A stretch of DNA of 63,846 nt from Ruegeria atlantica (GTDB lineage Bacteria; Pseudomonadota; Alphaproteobacteria; Rhodobacterales; Rhodobacteraceae). Made by a program: the position numbers and the translations under genes. Of this stretch, positions 39,271 to 50,404 are shown piece by piece (within the stretch, counting starts at the first letter, position 1; each line of letters starts with the position of its first letter). The notes under the pieces are model-generated. The model had not been told where the DNA came from, searched no databases, and saw only the letters and a program-made list of their open reading frames with translations. The stretch is taken from the NCBI RefSeq assembly GCF_013032005.1, contig NZ_WQBE01000018.1, positions 1-63,846 of the forward strand. Reading direction: 5' to 3'.

Positions 39271-40053
39271 CTAACTTTTCCATGCAGGTTTTCGCTTTTC
39301 AAAGAACGCACCGATTCCCTCAATCGCCTCGTCGGTTTCCCACCGATCCACCAAGGATCGGATCGTCTGGTCAATCACAGCATCGTCAATATTGGGTCCC
39401 AGCTTGCTGACCAAATCCTTGGCCGAGGCAACCGCGCCTGGCGCACAGGAAAGATAGGGCAGAACTTCGGCTTCGACCGCATCAGCTAAATCGGTTGCCG
39501 GAACGTTTTTGGCCAGCAGCCCAAGCTCGACCGCCTCGACAGCATCGAACAACCGGGCCGACATGAACACGCGCCGCGCCCGCGCCTCACCCATCCGGGC
39601 AATCACATATGGGCCAATCGTGGCGGGGATCAGGCCCAGCCGCGTTTCAGTCAGGGCCATCTTTACGCTGTCCACACCAATGGCCACGTCGCAAACAGCA
39701 GTCAGCCCAACACCACCGCCAAACGCATTGCCCTGAATCGCACCGATCAGCGGGCGGGGCATGGTGTTCAGCGCCTGCAGCATCTCGGCCAGCTTGCGCG
39801 CCTCGGCAAACCGCGTTTCGGGGTCGGCGGCCATCTGGTCCTGCATCCAGCCCAGGTCACCGCCCGCACAGAAACTCTTGCCCGCCCCGGTCAGCACCAC
39901 CACGCGAACTGTGTCATCTGCACCCAGTTGCGCAGCCGCTTGTGTCAGTTCGGCAATCATCTGCGCCGACATCGCGTTGTGTTTTTCCGCCCGGTCGAGC
40001 GTCAAAGTCGCAACTCCACGCGCGTCTGTGGTCACCGAGATCGTTTCAAACAT
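39271..40053 (-). CDS. liuC: Enoyl-CoA hydratase family, probable methylglutaconyl-CoA hydratase
   Basis: This 260-residue crotonase-family protein should hydrate an enoyl-CoA. The oxyanion-hole segments GAGKSFCAGGDLGW and IQGNAFGGGVGL are intact. Its place in the liu set, 9 bases after liuE, points to 3-methylglutaconyl-CoA hydratase of leucine breakdown. The crotonase family has many substrates, so the exact one is inferred from context. Confidence 0.87.
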   Translation of the reverse strand: MFETISVTTDARGVATLTLDRAEKHNAMSAQMIAELTQAAAQLGADDTVRVVVLTGAGKSFCAGGDLGWMQDQMAADPETRFAEARKLAEMLQALNTMPRPLIGAIQGNAFGGGVGLTAVCDVAIGVDSVKMALTETRLGLIPATIGPYVIARMGEARARRVFMSARLFDAVEAVELGLLAKNVPATDLADAVEAEVLPYLSCAPGAVASAKDLVSKLGPNIDDAVIDQTIRSLVDRWETDEAIEGIGAFFEKRKPAWKS

Positions 40054-40062
40054 GCCCGCCCC

Positions 40063-40917
40063 TCACTCTGGCCGCATGGCCCGCGCCATTTGCGCGGCCT
40101 GCTCTACGACTTCCAGATCAAGCCCGGTTTCATAGCCCAACCGCTCCAGATGGGCGGCCACGGCCTCGGTCGCGACATTCCCCGCAGCTCCGGGCGCATA
40201 AGGGCAGCCGCCCAATCCACCAACTGCCGTATCAAAGGTCCGCACGCCCAGCGCCAGGGCAGCATCAATATTGTCGAGCGCCCGGCCATTGGTGTCGTGG
40301 AAATGCCCAGCCAGACGGGTTACCGGCACGCGTTCTCGTACGGCCAAGAGCATATGCGCGATGGTATCTGGCGTCCCCTGCCCGATTGTATCGCCCAATG
40401 AGACCTCATAGCAGCCCAAGCCAAACAGCTGATCAGCGACCTCGGCCACCTTCTCGGGCGGTGTTGGGCCATCATAGGGGCAGTCGGTCACGCAAGAGAC
40501 ATAGCCGCGCACCGGCAGATCAATATGACGCGCGGCCTCGAGGATCGGTGTAAACCTCTCGATGGATTCTGCAATCGTGGCGTTGATATTGGCTTTCGAA
40601 AATCCCTCGGAGGCCGAGGCGAATACTGCAATCTCATCCGTTTTGGCCGTCAGGGCGTCCTCATATCCACGCATGTTGGGCGTCAGCGCGGCATAGCGCA
40701 CCCCATCTGTCCTTTTTATTCCGGCCAAAACTTCCGCACTGCCGGCCATCTGCGGCACCCATTTGGGCGATACAAAACTGGCTACTTCGATCCGGTTGAA
40801 CCCGGCGCGGCTGAGGCAGTCGACCAGCGCCACTTTCTCGGCAACCGGGATCTCACGCTGTTCATTTTGCAGGCCGTCACGTGGACCTACTTCGAAAATC
40901 TCGACCCGCTCACCCAT
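40063..40917 (-). CDS. liuE: Hydroxymethylglutaryl-CoA lyase
   Basis: This 284-residue DRE-TIM enzyme splits HMG-CoA into acetyl-CoA and acetoacetate, the last step of leucine degradation. Motifs: GPRDGLQNE near the start, HFHDTNGRALDN and GGLGGCPYAPGAAGN with the catalytic cysteine. I chose ATG 40917, preceded by GGAGGAG; an upstream ATG at 40974 is unsupported. It follows liuD after 78 bases. Confidence 0.93.
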   Translation of the reverse strand: MGERVEIFEVGPRDGLQNEQREIPVAEKVALVDCLSRAGFNRIEVASFVSPKWVPQMAGSAEVLAGIKRTDGVRYAALTPNMRGYEDALTAKTDEIAVFASASEGFSKANINATIAESIERFTPILEAARHIDLPVRGYVSCVTDCPYDGPTPPEKVAEVADQLFGLGCYEVSLGDTIGQGTPDTIAHMLLAVRERVPVTRLAGHFHDTNGRALDNIDAALALGVRTFDTAVGGLGGCPYAPGAAGNVATEAVAAHLERLGYETGLDLEVVEQAAQMARAMRPE

Positions 40918-40995
40918 GGCCGCGCTCCTCCCGGTTTTGTTTCGTGTCCTGTTCGGATGGCCTGACTGTGCCACGCGATGCGGCGCGCGAACAGG

Positions 40996-42924
<1,929 letters not shown>

Positions 42925-42927
42925 GTC

Positions 42928-43353
42928 TTACCCCTCAACAGCCAGATCTTCGACAAGACGGAAACGTTCGCACAATAACTCCATCTCGGGATCGAAACCG
43001 CCATTGCGCTCAAAGTAACGACGGTGATCCTCGCGCCATCCTTCAAGCGTTTCATTCTCACCCTCAGCCAAAGCAAAGTCCTCAGTCACATCGCAAAAAC
43101 GACAGATCGTGACATCGACCGTTTCAATCACCAAAGCCGGGGTGTCATCCCATTCCAGAGCGATATCGCGTCGCCCGACAACTGGTGTCTCAGGGCTTCC
43201 GTCCGGATAGTCGCGCAGCGCCCCACAAGTTGCTTTTTTTTGGCCTGAGCGCACCAATGCCAGCAATTCAGCACTCAAGGCAGCGCTATCGCCGAACTTA
43301 AAAGTCTGTGCGTCCGGGTAGCGGGTCATTACTTCTTTCAGGTTCATGCGCAT
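42928..43353 (-). CDS. ASCH-domain protein inside the liu operon
   Basis: This 141-residue protein is consistent with the ASCH fold (FKFGDSAALSAELLALVRSGQKKATCGALRDY). ASCH proteins often bind RNA or act on modified nucleosides such as N4-acetylcytidine. Its ATG (43353) shares one base with the liuB stop, and the stop lies 3 bases before liuD. GTG 43356 and ATG 43347 are alternative starts. The function within leucine catabolism is unexplained. Confidence 0.8.
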   Translation of the reverse strand: MRMNLKEVMTRYPDAQTFKFGDSAALSAELLALVRSGQKKATCGALRDYPDGSPETPVVGRRDIALEWDDTPALVIETVDVTICRFCDVTEDFALAEGENETLEGWREDHRRYFERNGGFDPEMELLCERFRLVEDLAVEG

Positions 43354-44957
43354 CACATCCTGAACACGCCGAAACGTGTCTCTTCAATCGGGGCATTCAG
43401 CGCGGCGCTCAGCGACAGCGCCAGCACATCGCGGCTTTTGCGTGGGTCAATGATGCCATCATCCCACAACCGGGCTGAGGCATAGAGCGGGTGCGACTGT
43501 TCCTCGAACATCTCCAGTGTGGGGCGTTTGAACTCGGTCTCCTCCTCGGCAGACCAGGTGCCGCCCTGCCGTTCGATCCCGTCGCGTTTGACGGTGGCCA
43601 GAACGCCCGCCGCCTGTTCGCCTCCCATCACGGAAATCCGCGAGTTCGGCCAGGTCCATAGGAAGCGCGGCTGATAGGCCCGTCCCGCCATGCCGTAATT
43701 CCCGGCCCCAAAAGAACCGCCGACCAGCATCGTGACCTTCGGCACGTTCGTCGTGGCCACTGCTGTCACCATCTTGGCCCCGTGTCGTGCAATCCCCTCG
43801 TTTTCGTATTTCCGGCCAACCATGAACCCGGTGATATTCTGCAAAAACACCAGAGGGATTTTCCGCTGCGAACACAGCTCGACAAAATGCGCGCCCTTCT
43901 GAGCAGCTTCGGAAAACAGCACGCCGTTGTTGGCAATGATCCCGACAGGGCAGCCTTTGACATGGGCAAAGCCAGTCACCAGCGTCTCGCCAAAGCGCGG
44001 TTTGAACTCATCGAAACGCGAGCCGTCGACCAACCGCGCGATCACCTCGCGGATGTCATACGGCGTGCGCAGATCGGCGGGCACTACGCCCAGAATTTCC
44101 TCGGGGTCATAGGCCGGGTCCTCGGGGCTGGCCCAATCCACCGTCTGCGGTTTGCGCAGGTTCAGCGACCCGACCGCGCGCCGCGCCAGAGCTAGCGCGT
44201 GGGCGTCATCCTCGGCCAGATAGTCGGCTACACCAGACAAGCGAGTATGAACGTCGCCGCCACCCAAATCTTCGGCGCTGACGATCTCTCCGGTCGCGGC
44301 CTTGACCAGAGGCGGCCCGGCCAGAAAAATCGTGCCTTGGTCGCGCACAATGATCGTCACATCCGACATCGCAGGCACATAGGCCCCACCCGCCGTACAC
44401 GAGCCCATTACCACGGCGATCTGTGCAATCCCTTTGGCGCTCATCCGTGCCTGATTGTAGAAGATGCGGCCAAAGTGGTCGCGGTCGGGGAAGACCTCAT
44501 CCTGATTGGGCAGGTTCGCACCGCCGCTATCGACCAGATAGATACAGGGGAGGTTGTTTTCCTCAGCAATCTCCTGCGCCCGCAGATGTTTCTTGACCGA
44601 CATCGGGTAATAAGTGCCGCCTTTCACAGTGGCATCGTTGCACACCACCATAACCTCACGCCCCTGCACGCGGCCAATACCCGCGACGACCCCGGCAGCA
44701 GGCGCGGCATCGCCATACATCCCATGCGCTGCCGTCGCGCCGATCTCAAGAAACGGAGACCCCGGGTCCAGCAAGTTCGCCACCCGACGACGTGGCAGCA
44801 TCTTTCCCCGGGATTCATGCCGCGCGCGGGATTTCTCACCACCGCCCATGCGGGCTGCTTCGGCGGCGGCAGTGATTTGTGCCAGCGCATCGAGATGAGC
44901 GGTGCGGTTTGTCTTGAAGCCCTCAGAGGCGGGCATGGCTTTGGATGTGAGTTTCAT
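43353..44957 (-). CDS. liuB: Methylcrotonyl-CoA carboxylase carboxyltransferase subunit (beta)
   Basis: This 534-residue protein is the carboxyltransferase subunit for 3-methylcrotonyl-CoA carboxylation. It has the two crotonase-like halves, including [15 protein letters not shown] and [20 protein letters not shown]. Sequence and length fit AccD/LiuB-type enzymes. The ASCH gene follows with a one-base overlap. Confidence 0.94.
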   Translation of the reverse strand: MKLTSKAMPASEGFKTNRTAHLDALAQITAAAEAARMGGGEKSRARHESRGKMLPRRRVANLLDPGSPFLEIGATAAHGMYGDAAPAAGVVAGIGRVQGREVMVVCNDATVKGGTYYPMSVKKHLRAQEIAEENNLPCIYLVDSGGANLPNQDEVFPDRDHFGRIFYNQARMSAKGIAQIAVVMGSCTAGGAYVPAMSDVTIIVRDQGTIFLAGPPLVKAATGEIVSAEDLGGGDVHTRLSGVADYLAEDDAHALALARRAVGSLNLRKPQTVDWASPEDPAYDPEEILGVVPADLRTPYDIREVIARLVDGSRFDEFKPRFGETLVTGFAHVKGCPVGIIANNGVLFSEAAQKGAHFVELCSQRKIPLVFLQNITGFMVGRKYENEGIARHGAKMVTAVATTNVPKVTMLVGGSFGAGNYGMAGRAYQPRFLWTWPNSRISVMGGEQAAGVLATVKRDGIERQGGTWSAEEETEFKRPTLEMFEEQSHPLYASARLWDDGIIDPRKSRDVLALSLSAALNAPIEETRFGVFRM

Positions 44958-45003
44958 TCTTTGCTTTCCTGGTCCATCAGAAAACCCGCCGAAATAAGAA
45001 GCA

Positions 45004-45579
45004 TCATCTTTCCTCCAACAACGTCTTTAACCAAACCACTCTTTGGCTCGTTCGCTCCAAGCGACACCCGGCCCCAAGGAGTTTCGCACCTGTTCCCCCT
45101 CTCCACTGAAGATACTCCACCAAGCAGTCCGCCTCCCGCATTTCTTCCCAACGTTCTTGTGCTTCGGTTAAACTCGGCACTCTAAAAGGTAGAGAGGAAG
45201 CTTTCTCAGCGTCTCCTTCATCAAGCATGCTGTAATGAACCAGCAGGTCTGCGGCACTCTCGTCCACCAGCGTGTCCCAGACCGCTGTTTCAGCTTCGAC
45301 GCAAAAGTAAATTCCCAGAGTGCTTTGCCCCCAAGAAATATCTTCATTCATGCAATCGCCCGAAAAAGCACCAATACAGTCGGAAAGGTCTGTTGGTGCT
45401 CCAGCACTTTCGACACACCCACGGACTTGAGCATCCATGTAGGCTTGGTCCACGGTAGTTTGTCCGTGCTCATCTTGAACTTGATAGTTCTGTGCCCAAA
45501 GGTCTTGGGGCAGCACAAAGGTGAGAACTGAAACAGTGCCTAGAGTAAGCAAATCAAAGCTGTGCAACTTATTCAGCAT
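45004..45579 (-). CDS. LprI/DUF1311-like secreted protein
   Basis: This 191-residue protein has a signal peptide (about 1-29, [12 protein letters not shown]). The rest has six or so cysteines and the pattern of lysozyme-inhibitor LprI-type DUF1311 proteins ([18 protein letters not shown], near the end [15 protein letters not shown]). It is probably periplasmic. Its ATG overlaps the acyl-CoA synthetase stop by 7 bases. The lysozyme inhibitor function is a family label, not evidence here. Confidence 0.7.
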   Translation of the reverse strand: MLNKLHSFDLLTLGTVSVLTFVLPQDLWAQNYQVQDEHGQTTVDQAYMDAQVRGCVESAGAPTDLSDCIGAFSGDCMNEDISWGQSTLGIYFCVEAETAVWDTLVDESAADLLVHYSMLDEGDAEKASSLPFRVPSLTEAQERWEEMREADCLVEYLQWRGGTGAKLLGAGCRLERTSQRVVWLKTLLEER

Positions 45580-47108
45580 TGTTTGTCCTCCGCCGCCGCT
45601 CGCACTTTCAATTCCTTCCGGATCACCTTCCCCGTCACCGTCATCGGCAACTCCTCCAGAAATGCGACCTCACGCGGATAGGAATACTGAGCCAGACGCG
45701 CCTTGACCCAGTCCTGCAACTCCGACCCCGAAGCCTCGGCCCCCGGTTTCAGCACCACATAGGCCTTCACGATCTCGGTCCGTAGTGGGTCGGGCTTGCC
45801 GACCACGCCCACGGTCGCCACCGCCGGGTGGGTTAGCAGGCAATCCTCGATCTCGGCCGGGCCGATGCGGTATCCGGCTGAGGTAATCACGTCATCATCG
45901 CGACCGACAAAGCGTAGATACTCGCCCTCCCACACGCCGCGATCTCCGGTGATCAGCCAGTCGCCGCGAAACTTCTCAGCCGTCGCCTCGGGCCGGTTCC
46001 AGTATTCCAGCAACATCGAGGCCGAGCCGCGCCGGATGGCCACGTCACCCTCTTCATCGATCGGATTGCCGTCTTCGTCGATCACCGCGACTTCATGCCC
46101 CGGCACCGGTTTACCGATGCAGCCGGGTTGCACCGGGAAATCCTCGGAACAAGAAGACACGACCATGTTGCATTCGGTCTGGCCGTAGAATTCGTTGATC
46201 GTCAGGCCAAACGCCTGTTGCCCCCATGCCAGCATCTCGGCCCCCAGCGGCTCACCGCCCGAAGCGACCGAGCGCAGACCGGGGATTGCCTGCTCCGCCG
46301 CCTTCAGCATGCGAAGTGCGGTCGGAGGGAAGAACAAGTTCCGCACACCGCCGCGGGCGATCACGTCGACGCAGGCTTCCGGCGTAAACTTTTCCAACCG
46401 CGCCGCGACCACAGGAATACCCAGCGCTAGCCCGGGCATCAACACGTCGAACAGACCTCCGATCCAGGCCCAATCTGCAGGTGTCCAAAGGCAATCGCCT
46501 TCGCGCAGGTAATTGTGGCTGATCGAGACACCCGGCAGGTGGCCGGTCAGAACCCGGTGCCCATGCAGTGCGCCCTTGGGGCTGCCCGTGGTGCCCGAGG
46601 TATAGATCAGCACCGCCGGATGCTCGGGGCCTGTATCTGAGCAGGGGAACGGATCATCCGATGGTGCAACATGTTCGACCAGAACCGGGTGAGCCAGATC
46701 GCCCAGCAACGCGGCTCCTTCGGCATCGGTCAGCACCAGACGCGCACCCGCATCCCCCACGCGCGAGGCCAACGCATCCCGTTTGAACAGCTTGAACAGC
46801 GGCACCGAAATCGCCCCAAGCTTCCAGATCGCCAGATGCGCCGCCGCACACCAGGGCGACTGGCTCAGCAACACACCCACGCGGTCGCCGGGCTGCACCT
46901 GCTGATGCAGTTCACGTGCAATCCCGTCCGTCATGCGCGTGAGTTGACCAAAGGTAACGGTTTCGCGGTACCCGTCTGTCAGATCAACGATGGCCACATT
47001 GTCACGAGGATGCGCCAGGCATTGTCGCGCCATATTGAGCTGATCCGGAATATCCCAGACGCCCGCCTTCCGCATACCGGGAATGCACCTATCGGGATGC
47101 ATGCGCAA
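45573..47108 (-). CDS. AMP-binding acyl-CoA synthetase
   Basis: This 511-residue adenylate-forming enzyme should activate a carboxylic acid to its CoA thioester. Motifs: YTSGTTGSPKGALHGH near residue 170, SAGYRIGPAEIEDCL and MTVTGKVIRKEL with the catalytic lysine. Its place in the liu set suggests acids such as acetoacetate or branched-chain acids; sequence resembles medium-chain acyl-CoA ligases. ATG 47108 follows AAGGGG; the gene is divergent from ompW. Confidence 0.9.
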   Translation of the reverse strand: MRMHPDRCIPGMRKAGVWDIPDQLNMARQCLAHPRDNVAIVDLTDGYRETVTFGQLTRMTDGIARELHQQVQPGDRVGVLLSQSPWCAAAHLAIWKLGAISVPLFKLFKRDALASRVGDAGARLVLTDAEGAALLGDLAHPVLVEHVAPSDDPFPCSDTGPEHPAVLIYTSGTTGSPKGALHGHRVLTGHLPGVSISHNYLREGDCLWTPADWAWIGGLFDVLMPGLALGIPVVAARLEKFTPEACVDVIARGGVRNLFFPPTALRMLKAAEQAIPGLRSVASGGEPLGAEMLAWGQQAFGLTINEFYGQTECNMVVSSCSEDFPVQPGCIGKPVPGHEVAVIDEDGNPIDEEGDVAIRRGSASMLLEYWNRPEATAEKFRGDWLITGDRGVWEGEYLRFVGRDDDVITSAGYRIGPAEIEDCLLTHPAVATVGVVGKPDPLRTEIVKAYVVLKPGAEASGSELQDWVKARLAQYSYPREVAFLEELPMTVTGKVIRKELKVRAAAEDKQC

Positions 47109-47166
47109 AACCCCTTGTTTTTCCTACCCTTGGCGGGCGCGGACGCCCCCCTGTTTTCACAGGAAC

Positions 47167-47180
47167 TTGATGCAGATCAG
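47167..47180. promoter_or_regulatory. FNR-type box before ompW
   Basis: TTGATGCAGATCAG matches TTGAT-N4-ATCAA at nine of ten positions. It lies in the 130-base gap between the acyl-CoA synthetase and ompW, 58 bases before the ompW ATG. In Rhodobacterales FnrL binds such boxes in low oxygen. No FNR gene is in this window, so the regulator is inferred. Confidence 0.55.
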
Positions 47181-47238
47181 AGTTCGCAACGGTCCGGTCC
47201 TGCACAAGCGACTCATCAACAAATTCAAAGGCCATAAA

Positions 47239-47841
47239 ATGACCAAAACACTCGCCGCTTTGACGCTCTCGACTGCGCTTGTCGCACTTGCCGCCCCTGC
47301 AATGGCCCAAAACCAAGGTGACTGGACCGTGGGTGTCGGTGTTGGTTATCTGGACCCGAAATCCGACAACGGAACCCTGGCTGGTCTCGATACCGACATT
47401 GACGCAGACACCAGCGCGATCTTCACAGTAGAGTATTTTGTCCAGGACAATCTTGGCATCGAACTGCTGGCCGCGACCCCGTTCAGCCACAGTATCGCGC
47501 TGGGGGGCACCGATCTGGCCAGCACCAAACACCTGCCGCCTACCCTGTCGCTGAACTATCACTTCGCGACCAACAGCGCCTGGAAGCCCTATGTTGGCGC
47601 CGGTTTGAACTACACCATCTTCTTTGACGAAAAATCCGCGCTTGGGGATCTGGACATCGACAACTCCTTCGGTGTGTCGCTGCAAGCCGGTTTGGACTAC
47701 ATGGTCACCGAAAAAGGAGCCGTGCGTCTGAACGTGCGCTGGTTCGACATCGACTCGGACGTCAAACTGAACGGCACCGATATCGGCACTGCAGAAATCG
47801 ATCCCTGGCTGGTCGGCGTATCCTACGTCCATCGCTTCTGA
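47239..47841 (+). CDS. ompW: OmpW-family outer membrane protein
   Basis: This 200-residue protein has a signal peptide (about 1-23, LVALAAPAMA) and alternating beta segments ending in aromatic FF/HRF. It matches OmpW, an eight-stranded barrel that passes small hydrophobic compounds. The ATG 47239 is preceded by AAAGG. The stop is followed after 12 bases by a strong terminator. An FNR-type box lies upstream. Confidence 0.92.
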   Translation: MTKTLAALTLSTALVALAAPAMAQNQGDWTVGVGVGYLDPKSDNGTLAGLDTDIDADTSAIFTVEYFVQDNLGIELLAATPFSHSIALGGTDLASTKHLPPTLSLNYHFATNSAWKPYVGAGLNYTIFFDEKSALGDLDIDNSFGVSLQAGLDYMVTEKGAVRLNVRWFDIDSDVKLNGTDIGTAEIDPWLVGVSYVHRF

Positions 47842-47853
47842 TCCTTGTCTTTA

Positions 47854-47885
47854 ACGCCCCGCCACCCTTTGGCGGGGCGTTTTTC
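47854..47885 (+). terminator. Rho-independent terminator after ompW
   Basis: ACGCCCCGCC (47854-47863) pairs with GGCGGGGCGT (47871-47880) around a 7-base loop, followed by TTTT. It is a strong terminator in the ompW direction. Beyond it lies the end of liuA on the other strand. Confidence 0.9.
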
Positions 47886-49049
47886 TCAGCGCATTTCGCT
47901 CATCAACTCGCGCCCGATCAGCATTCGGCGAATTTCGCTGGTGCCCGCGCCGATCTCCATCAGCTTGGCGTCTCGGAATATCCGGCTGACCGCTGAATCC
48001 GACAGGAACCCGGCCCCGCCCATCGCCTGCACAGCCTGATGCGCCTGCGTCATCGCCTGTTCCGAGGCGTAAAGGCAGCACGCCGCTGCATCCTGACGGG
48101 TCACGTCACCCCGGTCACAAGCCTTGGCAACTTCATAGACATAAGCCCGCGCGGAATTCATCGCGGTATACATGTCGGCAATCTTGCCCTGCATTAGTTG
48201 GAAGCTACCGATCGGTTTGCCGAACTGCTTACGCTCGGCCAGATAGGGCATGATCTCGTCCAGACAGGCAGCCATGATGCCAGTGCCGATCCCAGCCAGC
48301 ACGACGCGTTCATAATCCAGACCTGACATCAGAACCGCAACGCCCTTGCCCTCTTCGCCCAGAACGTTCTCGAACGGCACTTCGACATCTTCAAAGATCA
48401 GTTCGGCTGTGTTCGACCCCCGCATCCCCAGCTTGTCGAAATGCGGAGAGGTCGAGAATCCCTTCATCTCTTTCTCGATCAAAAAGGCCGTGATCCCTTT
48501 TGAGCCCGCGTCCGGGTCTGTCTTGGCATACACGACCAGCGTGTCCGCGTCCGGCCCATTGGTAATCCAATACTTGTTGCCGTTAAGACGGTAGTGGTCG
48601 TTGCGCTTTTCCGCGCGCAGCCTCATCGACACAACGTCTGATCCGGCCGAGGCCTCGGACATTGCAAGCGCGCCAACATGGTCACCCGAGATCAGACGCG
48701 GCAGGTATTTCGCCTTCTGCTCGTCATTGCCGTTCAGCTTGATCTGATTGACGCACAGGTTCGAATGCGCCCCGTAAGACAGCGAGACCGAAGCCGAGGC
48801 CCGCGCCACCTCCTCCACCGCTACGGTGTGGGCCAGATAGGACATCCCCGCCCCGCCATACTCTTCGGGCACGGTGATGCCCAACAGCCCGAGGTCGCCC
48901 ATCTCTTTCCACAGTTCATTGGGAAAGGCGTTCGATTGATCGACCTCGGCCGCCATCGGTTTGACCCGATCCTGCGCCCAGCGATGCACCATCTCGCGCA
49001 GAGCGTTCACATCCTCACCCAGATCAAATTGCATTGTGGCCGTGAACAT
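47886..49049 (-). CDS. liuA: Isovaleryl-CoA dehydrogenase
   Basis: This 387-residue acyl-CoA dehydrogenase makes 3-methylcrotonyl-CoA from isovaleryl-CoA, the first committed step of leucine breakdown. Typical segments include [28 protein letters not shown], and YKFLGEGF-type late sequences. Length and operon context fit LiuA. It starts behind GAGGAGG, with an inverted repeat (49074-49087) 25 bases upstream of the ATG. The downstream ompW terminator separates it from the rest. Confidence 0.92.
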   Translation of the reverse strand: MFTATMQFDLGEDVNALREMVHRWAQDRVKPMAAEVDQSNAFPNELWKEMGDLGLLGITVPEEYGGAGMSYLAHTVAVEEVARASASVSLSYGAHSNLCVNQIKLNGNDEQKAKYLPRLISGDHVGALAMSEASAGSDVVSMRLRAEKRNDHYRLNGNKYWITNGPDADTLVVYAKTDPDAGSKGITAFLIEKEMKGFSTSPHFDKLGMRGSNTAELIFEDVEVPFENVLGEEGKGVAVLMSGLDYERVVLAGIGTGIMAACLDEIMPYLAERKQFGKPIGSFQLMQGKIADMYTAMNSARAYVYEVAKACDRGDVTRQDAAACCLYASEQAMTQAHQAVQAMGGAGFLSDSAVSRIFRDAKLMEIGAGTSEIRRMLIGRELMSEMR

Positions 49050-49073
49050 GTTGCGACCTCCTCATCGAATTAA

Positions 49074-49087
49074 TGAACACTTGTTCA
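49074..49087. promoter_or_regulatory. Palindrome before liuA
   Basis: TGAACACTTGTTCA (6-base arms, 2-base centre) lies 25 bases before the liuA ATG. Flanking AT-rich bases extend the symmetry imperfectly. Such sites suit TetR-family regulators of fatty- or branched-chain-acid catabolism. A -35-like TTGAAC overlaps it on the minus strand. Confidence 0.5.
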
Positions 49088-49141
49088 ATAATTAGGTAAC
49101 AGCGAATCCTCCACGGGTCAATGAGAAGGCTAGCACCAAAG

Positions 49142-49172
49142 AAAATGCCACCCCGAACAGGGTGGCATTTTT
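49142..49172 (-). terminator. Terminator after the DegT aminotransferase
   Basis: Arms ATGCCACCC and GGGTGGCAT with a 6-base loop (49154-49159), flanked by A and T runs, make a hairpin active on either strand. On the minus strand it follows the aminotransferase by 39 bases and precedes liuA. Confidence 0.8.
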
Positions 49173-49210
49173 CAAGATTAAAGCGTGCGCCAAAGGCGCA
49201 CTCAATTGGA

Positions 49211-50401
49211 TCACGATTGAAACACAGCCCCAACTTCGGCCCGGATGATGCGCGCGATCAGGCGGCAGTCGTCCAGCGAAAAAGTCAACGGCACGCGCAT
49301 ATCCATTACCCCGGCAAGGATACGGTCACTTGCGGGCAAAGGCGTGCTTTCGGCATAGCGCCAACTGTCATAGCGCGAGGTGAATCCAGTCGGCTCCGCC
49401 CCACCAAACCACTTAATCTCGACCCCCCGTGCGCCGCAACGACGGATTACCTCGGCAATACGTTCGGGCGTCCAGTCGAGCAGCAAGAACTGGATCGACG
49501 AACCGACATAGGTCTCTTGCTCGGGACGCTCGACGATGGTCAGGCCGGGGGTGTCCCGCAGGCCGGTTGCGATTTCGTCATAGCGTTCGTTCCAGCGCTG
49601 CACCTGCCGGTCAAGATCACGCAGTTGCGGGCGCAGGATCGCGGCGCGCAGATTGTCCATGCGGCCGGACACATTGGGCGTGGTGTATTTGATCTTTTCA
49701 AACACCTCGGGCCCCGGTGCGGCAAGGTGGCGTTCATATAGCATGTACGAGCCCGACAGCATCGTGGCCTTGGCCGCAATCACTTCGTCATCGGTGATCA
49801 GCAGACCACCTTCACCGGAATTGACGTGTTTGTACGTCTGGCAGGAATAGCACCCAATCGCCCCCTGACGCCCCGACAATTGCCCGCGCCATGCGGCACC
49901 CATTGTGTGGGCGCAGTCCTCGATCACCGCAACGCCCGCCGCATCACACATCTGCATTAACCGGTCCATATCGCACAGATGTCCGCGCATGTGGCTGAGC
50001 ATCAGCACCCGCGCCTGATCCAGCTTGACCTCAAGATCATCCAGATCAATCGTCAGATTCTCAGTCACGCCCACAAAAACTGGCCTTGCCCCGACCGAGG
50101 CAATCGATCCCGGCACCGGCGCAAGCGTGAAGGCGTTGGTCAAAACCGGATCACCCGGCTGCACCCCCACGGCCCGCAATGCGGTGGCCAGTGCATAACC
50201 CCCAGAAGACACAGCCAGACAGTATTTCGCCCCCATTTGCGCCGCGAACTCCTGCTCCAGCAGCGCGGTTTCGCCCAACTCTCCGGGTACGACGTTATAG
50301 CGATGCAGACGCCCATGGCGCAGAACGGCCATGGCGGCGTCAATCGCCTCTTCTGGAATAGGTTCCTGCTGGGTGAAGCTGCCAGTGAATGTTTCGGTCA
50401 T
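49211..50401 (-). CDS. DegT/DnrJ/EryC1/StrS-family aminotransferase
   Basis: This 396-residue PLP-dependent enzyme belongs to the sugar aminotransferase-like DegT family. The PLP lysine is in YSCQTYKHVNSGEGG. The aspartate of IEDCAHTMGA, which pairs with the pyridine nitrogen, is present. No other sugar-modifying genes are close, so a role in nucleotide-sugar or cell-surface synthesis is only inferred. gph lies 3 bases upstream on the same strand. Confidence 0.85.
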   Translation of the reverse strand: MTETFTGSFTQQEPIPEEAIDAAMAVLRHGRLHRYNVVPGELGETALLEQEFAAQMGAKYCLAVSSGGYALATALRAVGVQPGDPVLTNAFTLAPVPGSIASVGARPVFVGVTENLTIDLDDLEVKLDQARVLMLSHMRGHLCDMDRLMQMCDAAGVAVIEDCAHTMGAAWRGQLSGRQGAIGCYSCQTYKHVNSGEGGLLITDDEVIAAKATMLSGSYMLYERHLAAPGPEVFEKIKYTTPNVSGRMDNLRAAILRPQLRDLDRQVQRWNERYDEIATGLRDTPGLTIVERPEQETYVGSSIQFLLLDWTPERIAEVIRRCGARGVEIKWFGGAEPTGFTSRYDSWRYAESTPLPASDRILAGVMDMRVPLTFSLDDCRLIARIIRAEVGAVFQS

Positions 50402-50404
50402 GGG

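Noticed and set aside
43353..44957. Opposite-strand open frames across liuB
   Set aside because: They are typical shadows of a GC-rich gene; the liuB protein is unmistakable.
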